Assembly: GCF_044772865.1 (NCBI RefSeq)
Contig: NZ_CP173029.1
Coordinates: 2,666,001 to 2,730,000, forward strand
Length of the DNA: 64,000 nt
Source: Algirhabdus cladophorae
GTDB taxonomy: Bacteria > Pseudomonadota > Alphaproteobacteria > Rhodobacterales > Rhodobacteraceae
Direction of reading: 5' to 3'
The notes beneath the pieces were generated by a model, which saw only the letters and a list, made by a program, of their open reading frames with translations, had not been told where the DNA came from and made no database searches. Shown one piece after another: positions 40,440 to 48,961 of the stretch; positions within the stretch are counted from its first letter, which is position 1, and each line of letters starts with the position of its first letter. A program made the position numbers and the translations under genes.

Positions 40440-41170
40440 ACCTAATAACTGCCCAAGACCTCAGTGTTTCGCACAAGGGGCAATCCGCCTTGCGACATGT
40501 GGACATGACAATAGCAGCCGGTGAGATTGTGACTGTGGTTGGTCCCAATGGATCCGGTAAATCCACCCTGATGCGCACAATCATTGGGGCGATGACCCCA
40601 GATAGCGGCGCCTTGATCCGCAAACCCGGCCTGCGGATTGGGTATGTGCCGCAGAATCTTGCCGTCGACAGCACCTTGCCCATGACCGTTTTGCGCTTTC
40701 TCAACCTGCCAAAGCGCCAAGCGCGCAGTGCGATTGCAAAGGCGCTGGTCGATTGTGGCGCAGCAGGCTGGGAACACCGCCAGATCGATGGGCTGTCCGG
40801 GGGACAGCTGCAACGTGTGATGCTGGCCCGTGCGGTCCTTGGCACACCGGATCTGCTTATTCTGGACGAGCCGACAACGGGCCTCGATCAAACGGGGGCT
40901 GCCGCATTTTACAAACAAATCGCCCAACTTCGGGATGATCTTGGCTGCGCCGTACTGATGGTCAGCCACGAATTGCATGTGGTCATGAGCGCGTCGGATC
41001 GGGTCATTTGTCTGAATGGCCACGTGTGTTGTAGCGGCACGCCCGACATCGTGGCGTCAGCCCCGGAATATCAAGCCCTATTTGGCCGTGGCACCCAAGG
41101 TGCACTTGCGCTTTACCGACACAACCATGATCACGACCATCACCACGACGATACCTGCCAACATGATTGA
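40436..41170 (+). CDS. znuC: Zinc ABC transporter ATP-binding protein
   Basis: A 244-residue ATPase: Walker A GPNGSGKST near residues 36-44, signature LSGGQLQR near 121-128 and Walker B LLILDEPTTGLD near 141-152. The H-loop reads MVSHELH. The last 15 residues are a His-rich tail (HNHDHDHHHDD), fitting a zinc role. The start overlaps zur, and the end overlaps znuB by 8 bp. Confidence 0.95.
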   Translation: MNLITAQDLSVSHKGQSALRHVDMTIAAGEIVTVVGPNGSGKSTLMRTIIGAMTPDSGALIRKPGLRIGYVPQNLAVDSTLPMTVLRFLNLPKRQARSAIAKALVDCGAAGWEHRQIDGLSGGQLQRVMLARAVLGTPDLLILDEPTTGLDQTGAAAFYKQIAQLRDDLGCAVLMVSHELHVVMSASDRVICLNGHVCCSGTPDIVASAPEYQALFGRGTQGALALYRHNHDHDHHHDDTCQHD

Positions 41171-41954
41171 TGACTTTATGATCCGCGCAGGACTGGCTGG
41201 ACTGGCCATCGGTTTGGCCACAGGGCCATTGGGATGTTTTGTGGTTTGGCGGCGCATGGCGTATTTCGGCGATGCCGTGGCCCATGCCGCGATTCTGGGC
41301 GTGGCGCTGGCCTTATTGGCCGAAATCCATGTGATGATCGGGATTGTTTTTGTGGCGATCATGGTGGGGCTTGCTGTGTTGCAACTCAGCGGGCGCACAT
41401 TGGCGGCTGACGCAATCCTTGGTGTACTCGCGCATTCGGCGCTGGCCTTTGGCTTAGTTGCGGTCAGCCTGATCAAGGGGCCCCGTTTGAATTTGGATGC
41501 GTATTTGTTTGGCGACATCTTGACCATCCAACCGACCGAAGTCTGGGCCGTTTGGGCCGGGGCCGCGGCTGTGATCGCCCTACTGTTGTGGCGTTGGCGC
41601 GGCTTGTTGACGACGACAATGAACCCAGATTTGGCACTGGCCAGCGGGCTAAATCCAAAGGTGGAAAACTGGGTTTTGACGCTGTGTTTGGCTTTGGTGG
41701 TGGCCGTTTCGATTAAGATCATCGGGGCACTATTGATCGCGGCCCTATTGGTTATTCCCGCGGCCGCTGCGCGTCATTTTGCAAGAACACCTGAAAACAT
41801 GGCGCTGTGTGCTGCAGGGATTGCTGCCACATCCGTTTTGATCGGGCTCTGGGCCAGCTTTCAGCTGGACGTTCCATCAGGCCCATCGATTGTCTGTGCA
41901 AGCGCCGTAATATTTGTCCTACTGGGACTTGCAGGGCGGATCATGCGCACATAG
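41163..41954 (+). CDS. znuB: Zinc ABC transporter permease
   Basis: A 263-residue ABC-3 family permease with about eight membrane helices; GPLGCFVVWRRMAYFGDAVAHAAILGVAL near the N-terminus is the family signature. The start is the ATG at 41163, coupled to znuC. Together with ZnuA and ZnuC it imports zinc. The operon ends 24 bp before a convergent RTX gene. Confidence 0.94.
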   Translation: MIDDFMIRAGLAGLAIGLATGPLGCFVVWRRMAYFGDAVAHAAILGVALALLAEIHVMIGIVFVAIMVGLAVLQLSGRTLAADAILGVLAHSALAFGLVAVSLIKGPRLNLDAYLFGDILTIQPTEVWAVWAGAAAVIALLLWRWRGLLTTTMNPDLALASGLNPKVENWVLTLCLALVVAVSIKIIGALLIAALLVIPAAAARHFARTPENMALCAAGIAATSVLIGLWASFQLDVPSGPSIVCASAVIFVLLGLAGRIMRT

Positions 41955-41977
41955 CAGGCGCGCATGACCCGTTTGTT

Positions 41978-43843
41978 CTAGGGAATAAAGAAGTCGAAAT
42001 CGTTGGCGTCGATCGTCCCGGAAAAGTCAAGCAAAACGACAGAACCGCCATTCCAATCGATGGTGGTATCTCCACCGCTGGAGGACACGGTCACATCCCC
42101 AAAACCATCGACTTTCGTACCGAACCCCTCAAAGCGCAGGGTATCAACGCCGTCTTCAAAGTCGCGAATACGGTCATTGCCGGTGCCACCATCCGCACTA
42201 AAGACAAAGGTATCGGCACCAGCATTGCCTTCCATTTTGTCGATGCCTTGCCCACCAATAATGGTGTCATCACCATTGCCACCACGCAGGAAATCCTTGC
42301 CATCCCCGCCATCGATGTAATCTGCACCGCGACCGCCATTGATGCCGTCTTCACCGTCTTCCCCATAAAGGAAATCAGCGCCTTTCAGGCCAAGGATATC
42401 ATCGTCGCCACCGCGCCCTTGGATGACATTGACCGCATCGCTGCCAATGATCCCATCGTCGCCATCTCGCGAGCCGCGAACATCTTCGATGTTGGCTAGG
42501 CTTTGAGTAAAGCTGCCCTGAGAAGATTGGAGGGTCGCAGTGCCTTGGCTCAAATCGACCTCGACACTGTCGACTTCGCTGCGGTCAAAGCGGATCCGGT
42601 CCGCCCCCCCCTTGCCATCAACTGTATCGTTGCCAAGGCTGGTGATGAAACTTTCGCGGCCACTGCTGCCCGTCATGGCATCATCAAATGCGGTTCCGCG
42701 TATTTCTAAACGCGCCGAACCGCCAGTAAGTGTCAGCGTCTCTTGGTTGCCCCACCCATCGTTGTTGATGTTTCCGGTGGACACGTTGATGCGCATTCCT
42801 TGTTCCGTACCATCCGCGTCTTCGAACTGTGCCAGACTATGTGAAAAGTCCAACCGGATTGTCCCACTCATTTCCAAATTATAGGCGTCGGCACCCAATC
42901 CCCCACGGATCGAGGCCCAAGTATTTGCACCACCATCGATATTGAAAACATCGTCCTCGTAAGAACCGACAAGACCAAGGCCACCCGTGCTGTCACCGGC
43001 CAACAGTGTTGTTCGCACGTCGACAATTGTGTCCGTGCCCCAAGTCCCTTTCGCCACTGTGCCCGTGTTGGCATCCCCGTCGATTGTGACGTTGATCGCC
43101 CTGTTGACGAAAAAGTAGTGCAGCCCTTGGAAGGCAACCGTAGCATCTGAATACACAATGGTGTCGTCACCCTTGCTTGCAACCACGATTTCGGTGTCGT
43201 CACCACCGCCAACGTCCAAAAGGTCGTTGCCGTTGCCACCAAACAAGAAGTCGTCACCCAGCCCACCATAGACTTTGTCATTGCCGTTACCTGCATCGAC
43301 AAAGTCATTGCCGTTGCCGCCCCGGATCGTATCGGATCCACCATTGGCATTGATCGTGTCATCACCGTTTCGACCATTTATCGTGTCTTTGGATTCAGTT
43401 GCTGTAACGATGTCGGCAAAACTGGAACCGTCTAGGCGTACCCCCTCTGGGCCTTCGGCCAGATCAAATTCATTTCCAACAGGGGAAGAGGTTGCATCAA
43501 TTTCCAGATCATCGAAAATAATCGCATCAAATAAAGTAAAGTCACCATCATTAATCGCACCAACTGCATTGGAAAAATCCCCTGCATCAACATCGAGTTG
43601 AGTGAACGCGGCGAGTACGGAGATACCATCAACGAACTGGACAGCCGTGACTGTTCCACTCAGACCCTCCGGTGCAGGCGCCAAGTTGGTGCCAATAATG
43701 CGGATGATTATTCCTGTGACTGGATGCTGGATGACCAATTCAGTCGACGTAAACGATAGCTCGTTGTGCCCACTTTGGGGTAGGTTTGCAAAAGCCTGCT
43801 CAATAATATTCGTCACGTCGCCAAAAATATTCAATAGTGTCAT
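41978..43843 (-). CDS. RTX-type calcium-binding secreted protein (621 residues)
   Basis: A 621-residue acidic protein with no signal peptide. The N-terminal 140 residues are non-repetitive. Then come GGxGxDxUx nonapeptide repeats (about 150-215: GRNGDDTINANGGSDTI, GGLGDDFLFGGNGNDLL) and a middle domain. A second repeat block follows (about 505-560: GEDGEDGINGGRGADYIDGG). The final 60 residues end in a hydrophobic, Asp/Phe-rich tail (DFDFFIP) expected of a type I secretion signal. No ABC exporter, MFP or TolC gene is in the window. Role unknown; surface or released Ca2+-binding protein. Start ATG after CGGAGTGACTG. Confidence 0.85.
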   Translation of the reverse strand: MTLLNIFGDVTNIIEQAFANLPQSGHNELSFTSTELVIQHPVTGIIIRIIGTNLAPAPEGLSGTVTAVQFVDGISVLAAFTQLDVDAGDFSNAVGAINDGDFTLFDAIIFDDLEIDATSSPVGNEFDLAEGPEGVRLDGSSFADIVTATESKDTINGRNGDDTINANGGSDTIRGGNGNDFVDAGNGNDKVYGGLGDDFLFGGNGNDLLDVGGGDDTEIVVASKGDDTIVYSDATVAFQGLHYFFVNRAINVTIDGDANTGTVAKGTWGTDTIVDVRTTLLAGDSTGGLGLVGSYEDDVFNIDGGANTWASIRGGLGADAYNLEMSGTIRLDFSHSLAQFEDADGTEQGMRINVSTGNINNDGWGNQETLTLTGGSARLEIRGTAFDDAMTGSSGRESFITSLGNDTVDGKGGADRIRFDRSEVDSVEVDLSQGTATLQSSQGSFTQSLANIEDVRGSRDGDDGIIGSDAVNVIQGRGGDDDILGLKGADFLYGEDGEDGINGGRGADYIDGGDGKDFLRGGNGDDTIIGGQGIDKMEGNAGADTFVFSADGGTGNDRIRDFEDGVDTLRFEGFGTKVDGFGDVTVSSSGGDTTIDWNGGSVVLLDFSGTIDANDFDFFIP

Positions 43844-43973
43844 CAGTCACTCCGTCGTTTGCCTGTTTAAGCGGATTAATTTTGCCGTTCCCGTTTGTGT
43901 CTCAGATAGAAGGGTATGTGAACACCCCCATTTGGGTGGAGCCAAAGGACAATACAAACTGTAAGCTTTTGTG

Positions 43974-45491
43974 ATGAAGGTCAGTTTTCAAGATATCGAC
44001 GATATTGGGGCGGTTTTGGCTGGCCTAGATCCAGCCCAACGAGACCAGTTTTGGCAGTGGTCCAAAACGCAGTCCAGCGGCCAGATCCATGGTCAGTTAT
44101 TTTATGGCCACCCCATCGAACGGGCCGATTTTGAACGTGTCGAAGAAGACGTTTTATTTTTTAAGACGCCTATTTCCGCCGATATGCGTCAAAAAGTCGA
44201 AAGGCTGACCCAGCAAAACGATCTAAGGGGTCGGGGCTATTTGGACGATAGTCATGTATTGCTGTTTATGGGCTGGGAAAAATGGTTTGGGCAGTTCATT
44301 GCCCTGCCTGTCGCTGCAGTTGATGCGTTTATCAGTGACCTGTTTTCTCAGGCTGATCTCACCCAAGCGGACCGTGTTCTGCTGATCGAGCTCTTGGTTG
44401 GTCTGGACTTGCGACAAGCTGCACTGCGTACAGGTCGCGCCTATGAGACCAAGCGTAGCACGCTAAAAGTCATTGCAAAAAAGACGAACATTCCCAAGCA
44501 AACAGACCTCATCGCGTTCATTCTTTCCGAATTTTTGACCAGTATTTCGCGTCTGGATCAGGCACCGGTGGCGGATGCAACCATTTTGCAGACCTATCAA
44601 ACCCAACACCTCGATCCGACAGTTCGGGTGCATAAAATGGTCGGGGCCTCAGGACAGGTTCATATGATCCTAGATTTTGGCCCACGCGCCGGTTCTGCAG
44701 TGGTTTTTGCAGCGCCTTTGATATTGCCGCAATTTTCCGAACGGGATTTCGGCTTTTTCGAGGCCGCAAATATTCGGCTTTTGTGTCCGCTGCGTGCTGG
44801 ATCTTTACAACCCGACACCACCTTTGACACAGCCGCAGACTATACAGCGCTCTGCGTCGAAGGTCTCGCATTGGCCAGTGACATGGTTTCAGACGCCAGA
44901 TGTAACCTTTTTTCATTGAGTAATGGCGGCTTTTTTGCACAAGCGTTTGCCGAAAAACACCCCGATCGCTTGCACAGCCTAACGTTTGCGTCGGCTATGA
45001 TCACTGCGCCACAACCGACCAGTCTTGTAGAGAAATTTCGCGCTGGTATTTATTCGATGGCAACGCGGCGAAAAAACACCTTGGGCCTTGCCATCGACTT
45101 TCTTCTTGCCCGAACAAAGACCGAGGAACGGTTTAAATCGTTGTTTTTGAATGTTTTGGGTAATGACAGCGCTGTGGAACGCGCCACGGTCGGAGAAGAT
45201 TTTTCAGATCCTCACAGATTAGCCGCCTACCATTACTTTTGTCAGAACTCGGCAGGCTTTCTTAAGGCAGATTTCTTTACCAGCCGGCCCTTGGACATCG
45301 ATGTCTTGCGCAATATCAAAGTGCCGATCACATTTGTGCATGGTGATCTCAATCAAGCAGACACACTGGACCAGATCGGAACTTTTGCAAAAGACATCCC
45401 CACTGCCAAAGTTGTAACGCTCAACGGGGCGGGTCATATTTTGCGCGGCAAGCACCTACATACAGCACTTGGGATTGCCGCAACCCTTTAA
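43974..45491 (+). CDS. LuxR-type HTH / alpha/beta-hydrolase fusion protein
   Basis: About 505 residues. Residues 1-125 have no domain I know. Residues about 134-185 (QADRVLLIELLVGLDLRQAA then ETKRSTLKVIAKKTNIPKQTDLI) look like a LuxR/GerE helix-turn-helix. Residues about 215-505 are an alpha/beta hydrolase with nucleophile elbow SLSNGG (Ser near 315), HGDLNQAD (Asp) and LNGAGHI (His). Hydrolase-regulator fusions of this kind are rare and unassigned. It starts 127 bp from the divergent RTX gene and shares stop bases with a convergent lactonase-like gene. The start lacks a good ribosome site; GTG at 43971 is an alternative. Confidence 0.75.
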   Translation: MKVSFQDIDDIGAVLAGLDPAQRDQFWQWSKTQSSGQIHGQLFYGHPIERADFERVEEDVLFFKTPISADMRQKVERLTQQNDLRGRGYLDDSHVLLFMGWEKWFGQFIALPVAAVDAFISDLFSQADLTQADRVLLIELLVGLDLRQAALRTGRAYETKRSTLKVIAKKTNIPKQTDLIAFILSEFLTSISRLDQAPVADATILQTYQTQHLDPTVRVHKMVGASGQVHMILDFGPRAGSAVVFAAPLILPQFSERDFGFFEAANIRLLCPLRAGSLQPDTTFDTAADYTALCVEGLALASDMVSDARCNLFSLSNGGFFAQAFAEKHPDRLHSLTFASAMITAPQPTSLVEKFRAGIYSMATRRKNTLGLAIDFLLARTKTEERFKSLFLNVLGNDSAVERATVGEDFSDPHRLAAYHYFCQNSAGFLKADFFTSRPLDIDVLRNIKVPITFVHGDLNQADTLDQIGTFAKDIPTAKVVTLNGAGHILRGKHLHTALGIAATL

Positions 45492-46294
45492 TCGAATTTT
45501 TCAGCCCATTTGGCAGCATCAACTCCTTGGTCCAAACGCCAGATAAAGGGGGCAGCGCCCTGCGCAAAAACTTGGGTCACCAGCGGATCATGGCCGGGGA
45601 TGATCAGCTGAGGCGTGCTGGCCAGTGTTTTGAGCCGTGCAAATCCGTCCAACATGTTTTGCAGGTCAACCACAATTGGAAACGCCTTTTGGGCAAAGAC
45701 GTTTTCGTAGTAATGCGCCGCATCAGAGGCCAAGCACATCCAGCCTGCATCAGTGCGCACGCGCACGGCTTGCAAGCCTCGGCTGTGGCCACCGATGCAA
45801 TGCACCGTGACGCCGTCTGCCACACTGCCGTCGCCATCGTGAAAAATGCAGCGCCCTGAATAGACCCGTTTGACCGCCTCACAGACATGGTCTGCAGTGA
45901 ATGGATCTCGCAGGGTGTCGTGGCACATGCACGGGCCGGTTGCGAAAGCCATTTCGGCCGCTTGCAGGTGGATTGTGGCATTTGGAAACAAGTGCAATCC
46001 GCCCGCGTGATCGTAATGCAAATGCGTGATGATCAGGGTTGTGACGTCGTCGGGGGTGATCCCAAGTGGGGCCAAAGCAGCCACCGGATCACGGCGGATT
46101 GGCCGGTTGCGTGACCGGGCCTCGGCATCATCATAGCCCGTATCCACAACGATAACCTCGGCCCCGCGCCGCAAAACCCAGATGAAGTAATCCATCGCAT
46201 GGGGCGCATCGTGGTTGTCTGCAAAAAGAAAGCTATCGGCCCGCGTGCGCGCATTACGATCTGCGTATTTTACTGCATGGACCTCCCAATTCAT
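45488..46294 (-). CDS. Metallo-beta-lactamase-fold hydrolase, AHL-lactonase-like
   Basis: A 268-residue protein with HLHYDHAGG (the HxHxDH dinuclear zinc motif, about residues 90-98), SRGLQAVRV, LASDAAHYYEN and the late PGHDPLV. This is the arrangement of the N-acyl-homoserine lactonase subfamily (AttM/BlcC-like). Quorum-signal hydrolysis is plausible, but such proteins also cleave other lactones, including gamma-butyrolactone. It follows an ABM-domain gene with an ATGA overlap and converges on the HTH-hydrolase gene. Confidence 0.82.
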   Translation of the reverse strand: MNWEVHAVKYADRNARTRADSFLFADNHDAPHAMDYFIWVLRRGAEVIVVDTGYDDAEARSRNRPIRRDPVAALAPLGITPDDVTTLIITHLHYDHAGGLHLFPNATIHLQAAEMAFATGPCMCHDTLRDPFTADHVCEAVKRVYSGRCIFHDGDGSVADGVTVHCIGGHSRGLQAVRVRTDAGWMCLASDAAHYYENVFAQKAFPIVVDLQNMLDGFARLKTLASTPQLIIPGHDPLVTQVFAQGAAPFIWRLDQGVDAAKWAEKFD

Positions 46295-46581
46295 TGGGCA
46301 ACCTCGCGGAAGGTACGCGCGGATTTTGAGGCCACCATAGGGGCTGTTGTCCTGTCGAACTCTTTGAAATGCGGGCTGTCCAGGTGGGCCTGAAAGGCTG
46401 CTTTGTCGGTGTAGGTTTCGTAGAGGAACACCTGATGCGGACTGTCGGGATCAGTACACACGTCAAACTGATGACATTCGGCTTCTACCGAAAGCGAGCG
46501 TCGCGCATTCGCCATCATCAGCGGCAAAAAGGCCTCCCAATGTTCGGGGGCAATGTGAAATTCTACGGCAACAACAAACAT
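46291..46581 (-). CDS. ABM-domain (putative quinol monooxygenase) protein
   Basis: A 96-residue dimeric ferredoxin-like-fold protein (antibiotic biosynthesis monooxygenase family): MFVVAVEFHIAPEHWEAFLPLMMANARRSLSVEAECHQFDVC and FLYETYTDKAAFQAHLDSPHFKEF. YgiN-type relatives oxidise quinols or simply bind small aromatic ligands. The start at 46581 drops an 18-codon upstream frame. Co-transcribed with the lactonase-like gene. Confidence 0.82.
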   Translation of the reverse strand: MFVVAVEFHIAPEHWEAFLPLMMANARRSLSVEAECHQFDVCTDPDSPHQVFLYETYTDKAAFQAHLDSPHFKEFDRTTAPMVASKSARTFREVAQ

Positions 46582-46707
46582 GGGTCCCCCTGCGATATTT
46601 GCCGCACATTGTGGTCCTGAGCAGGGGTTTGGCAAGCCCTTGGTTTGCGCATCTTGGAAAACCTGTTACCGCTACCGCAACAAAAGGGTGTATGGGGGCT
46701 GCTCAGA

Positions 46708-47724
46708 ATGGATTTACGCGTTGCCTGTTTCGGGGCGGGGTATTTCGCCGGATTTCACTATGATGCATGGCAGCGCGCCAAGGGCGCCGCCTTAGTGGGT
46801 GGCATCGATTTGGATCCTGCCCGTGTGGTGGCTTATGGAACGCAAGCCTTTGACAGCCTCGACGCCCTTGTGACAAGCCAAAAGATTGACGTTCTGGACA
46901 TCATCACACCGCCCCCAACCCATGCAGCCACGGTGCGCAAAGCCATCGCACTGGGCGTCAAAGCTATCATTTGTCAAAAGCCATTTTGCACCTCACTAGA
47001 AGAGGCGCAAAGCCTAACAGCCGAGGCCGAAACCGCAGGCATCCCCCTCATCATACACGAGAACTTTCGGTTTCAGCCATGGTTTCGCACGATCAAGGCC
47101 GCCATGGATAGCGGTCAGATTGGCGTCCCTTTGCAGACGACCTTTCGACTGCGCACTGGCGATGGTCAGGGGCCTGAGGCCTATATGGATCGTCAGCCTT
47201 ATTTCCAAACTATGCCGCGCCTGCTGATCCATGAAACGGGTGTGCATTACCTCGATACGTTTTTGTATTTGATGGGGGAACCCGTTGGTATTTATGCAGA
47301 TCTCAGACGTGTGAACCCCGTTATCGCGGGCGAGGACGCGGGATATGTCTTGTTTGATTATGCCAATGGCGCGCGTGCGATTTTCGATGGCAATCGTTGC
47401 TTGGATTTTGATACCGACAACCCCCGCCGCACTTTTGGCGAGGCATTGATCGAAGGCAGCGAAGGCACTCTCACCCTTGCTGGCGACGGCACGGTAACGC
47501 TGCGCAAATTTGGCACGCAACAGTCTAAAACCCTACTAAGTGGCCGCGATTGGCCGGGATTTGCAGGGGATTGCGTTTTGGCCCTATGCCAGCATGTGGC
47601 CGATGGGTTGGCAGGCCATGCAACACTTGAAAATACGGCGCGCGATTATCTGCGTGTGGTGAAACTGGCCGAGGCGGCCTACGCCTCGGATGCGGCGCAG
47701 GCCCGGCTGCCAGTGGATCTGTGA
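46708..47724 (+). CDS. Gfo/Idh/MocA-family oxidoreductase
   Basis: A 338-residue NAD(P)-dependent sugar/polyol dehydrogenase. The Rossmann start is LRVACFGAGYFAGFHYDAW. The family KP motif appears as IICQKPFCTSLEEA, and the active-site helix region as LLIHETGVHYLDTFLYLMGEP. The substrate cannot be read. The ATG at 46708 is chosen because it yields the family N-terminus; an upstream in-frame start adds 21 residues of unlikely sequence. It precedes waaA by 37 bp. Confidence 0.88.
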   Translation: MDLRVACFGAGYFAGFHYDAWQRAKGAALVGGIDLDPARVVAYGTQAFDSLDALVTSQKIDVLDIITPPPTHAATVRKAIALGVKAIICQKPFCTSLEEAQSLTAEAETAGIPLIIHENFRFQPWFRTIKAAMDSGQIGVPLQTTFRLRTGDGQGPEAYMDRQPYFQTMPRLLIHETGVHYLDTFLYLMGEPVGIYADLRRVNPVIAGEDAGYVLFDYANGARAIFDGNRCLDFDTDNPRRTFGEALIEGSEGTLTLAGDGTVTLRKFGTQQSKTLLSGRDWPGFAGDCVLALCQHVADGLAGHATLENTARDYLRVVKLAEAAYASDAAQARLPVDL

Positions 47725-47761
47725 TCTTGTCGTATTTAGGGGAGTGCGCTATCGCACGGGC

Positions 47762-48961
47762 GTGATTTACCGGTTTTTGATCTCTTTGGCGCTGATGCCG
47801 TTGATGTGGTTTGCATGGCGCAAGCGCAGCCTGACCCATGCCAGATTTGGCCTTATCCCAGCGACACCTGACGTTCCGCACCTGTGGATCCACGGTGCCA
47901 GCAATGGCGAATTGGCCGCTGCACGGCCGTTGATCCATGCCATGCTCTGCGATCCTCAGCGGCATATTTTGATCACCTGCAATTCGGCATCTGCACTTGA
48001 GATGCTGACGGGCTGGAACCTGCCACGGGTGCGTTGTGCCTTGGCTCCGCTGGATCTGCGTTGGGCCGTTGGGCAGGTTTTGGACCGTGCCAACGTCACT
48101 GGATATATCGGTATCGAGGCCGAATTTTGGCCCAACCGCTTTGACTTGCTGGGACAGCGTGGCCTGCCAATATGCCTGGTCGGCGCACGCTTGTCCCAGA
48201 ATACGGCCCGCAGGTTGCAACGTGTTGGGTTTGCGAAATCCATGATTATCGACGCGCTTGATCTTGTTTCACCCCAAGACGCACAGTCGGCGCAACGTTT
48301 TGCCGATCTTGGGTTAGAACCTGCACAAATCGGACCGCTAACGGACCTCAAAACGATGTATGTGCCAGCAGATCCCGATCCTCGATTGCACGACATGGCG
48401 GCGCACTATCCCAAGGGGGCCACCATATTGGCCGCGTCTGTTCATGTGGGCGAGGACATCATGGTCGCCTCAGCATTTGTCGAGGCCCAAAAATTAAGGC
48501 CAGATTTGCGTTTGATCCTCGCCCCACGGCATCCAGACCGGATTGGGCCGCTCTTGGCATGGCTCAAGGATCAAAAAATCGCATATGCCCAGCATAGTCA
48601 GGATGAAGTTCCTGATGCGACCACGCAAATCACAGTGGCCGATACCTTAGGCGAAATGGCGCTTTGGTATGATCTGGCGGACCTGTGTTTTGTTGGTGGC
48701 TCCTTGGTTGAGGCAGGCGGGCATACCCCGTTTGAGCCTTTGGGCCATGGATGTAGGGTTGTGCACGGCCCCTTGGTATCGAATTTTGCCCAGACTTATG
48801 CGGATTTGGACAGCGCTGGCACCACTCAATGCGTGCAGACTGCGCAGGAATTGAGCATCATTATGAGCAGGCCCTTTGAACCAGCGCCACTATCTGGCCA
48901 CGCCCCAGCGGATCTTAAAGCTCTGTGCGCCGCCCTTGATGGTAGGCTATCGCCTCGGTGA
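47762..48961 (+). CDS. waaA: 3-deoxy-D-manno-octulosonic acid (Kdo) transferase
   Basis: About 399 residues. It attaches Kdo to lipid A precursor at the inner membrane. One N-terminal membrane segment (VIYRFLISLALMPLMWF) precedes LWIHGASNGELAAARPLI, which holds the catalytic Glu. The C-terminal GT-B domain has LCFVGGSLVEAGGHTPFEPLGHG, the donor-site signature. The start is uncertain: GTG at 47762 best fits the family N-terminus, with GTG at 47744 as alternative; ribosome signals are poor. The 3' end overlaps the convergent deacetylase by 47 bp. Confidence 0.9.
   Translation: MIYRFLISLALMPLMWFAWRKRSLTHARFGLIPATPDVPHLWIHGASNGELAAARPLIHAMLCDPQRHILITCNSASALEMLTGWNLPRVRCALAPLDLRWAVGQVLDRANVTGYIGIEAEFWPNRFDLLGQRGLPICLVGARLSQNTARRLQRVGFAKSMIIDALDLVSPQDAQSAQRFADLGLEPAQIGPLTDLKTMYVPADPDPRLHDMAAHYPKGATILAASVHVGEDIMVASAFVEAQKLRPDLRLILAPRHPDRIGPLLAWLKDQKIAYAQHSQDEVPDATTQITVADTLGEMALWYDLADLCFVGGSLVEAGGHTPFEPLGHGCRVVHGPLVSNFAQTYADLDSAGTTQCVQTAQELSIIMSRPFEPAPLSGHAPADLKALCAALDGRLSPR

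Noticed and set aside
42003..43601. Plus-strand Pro/Ser-rich frames across the RTX gene
   Set aside because: They are the mirror of Gly/Asp-rich repeat codons; no independent evidence of coding.
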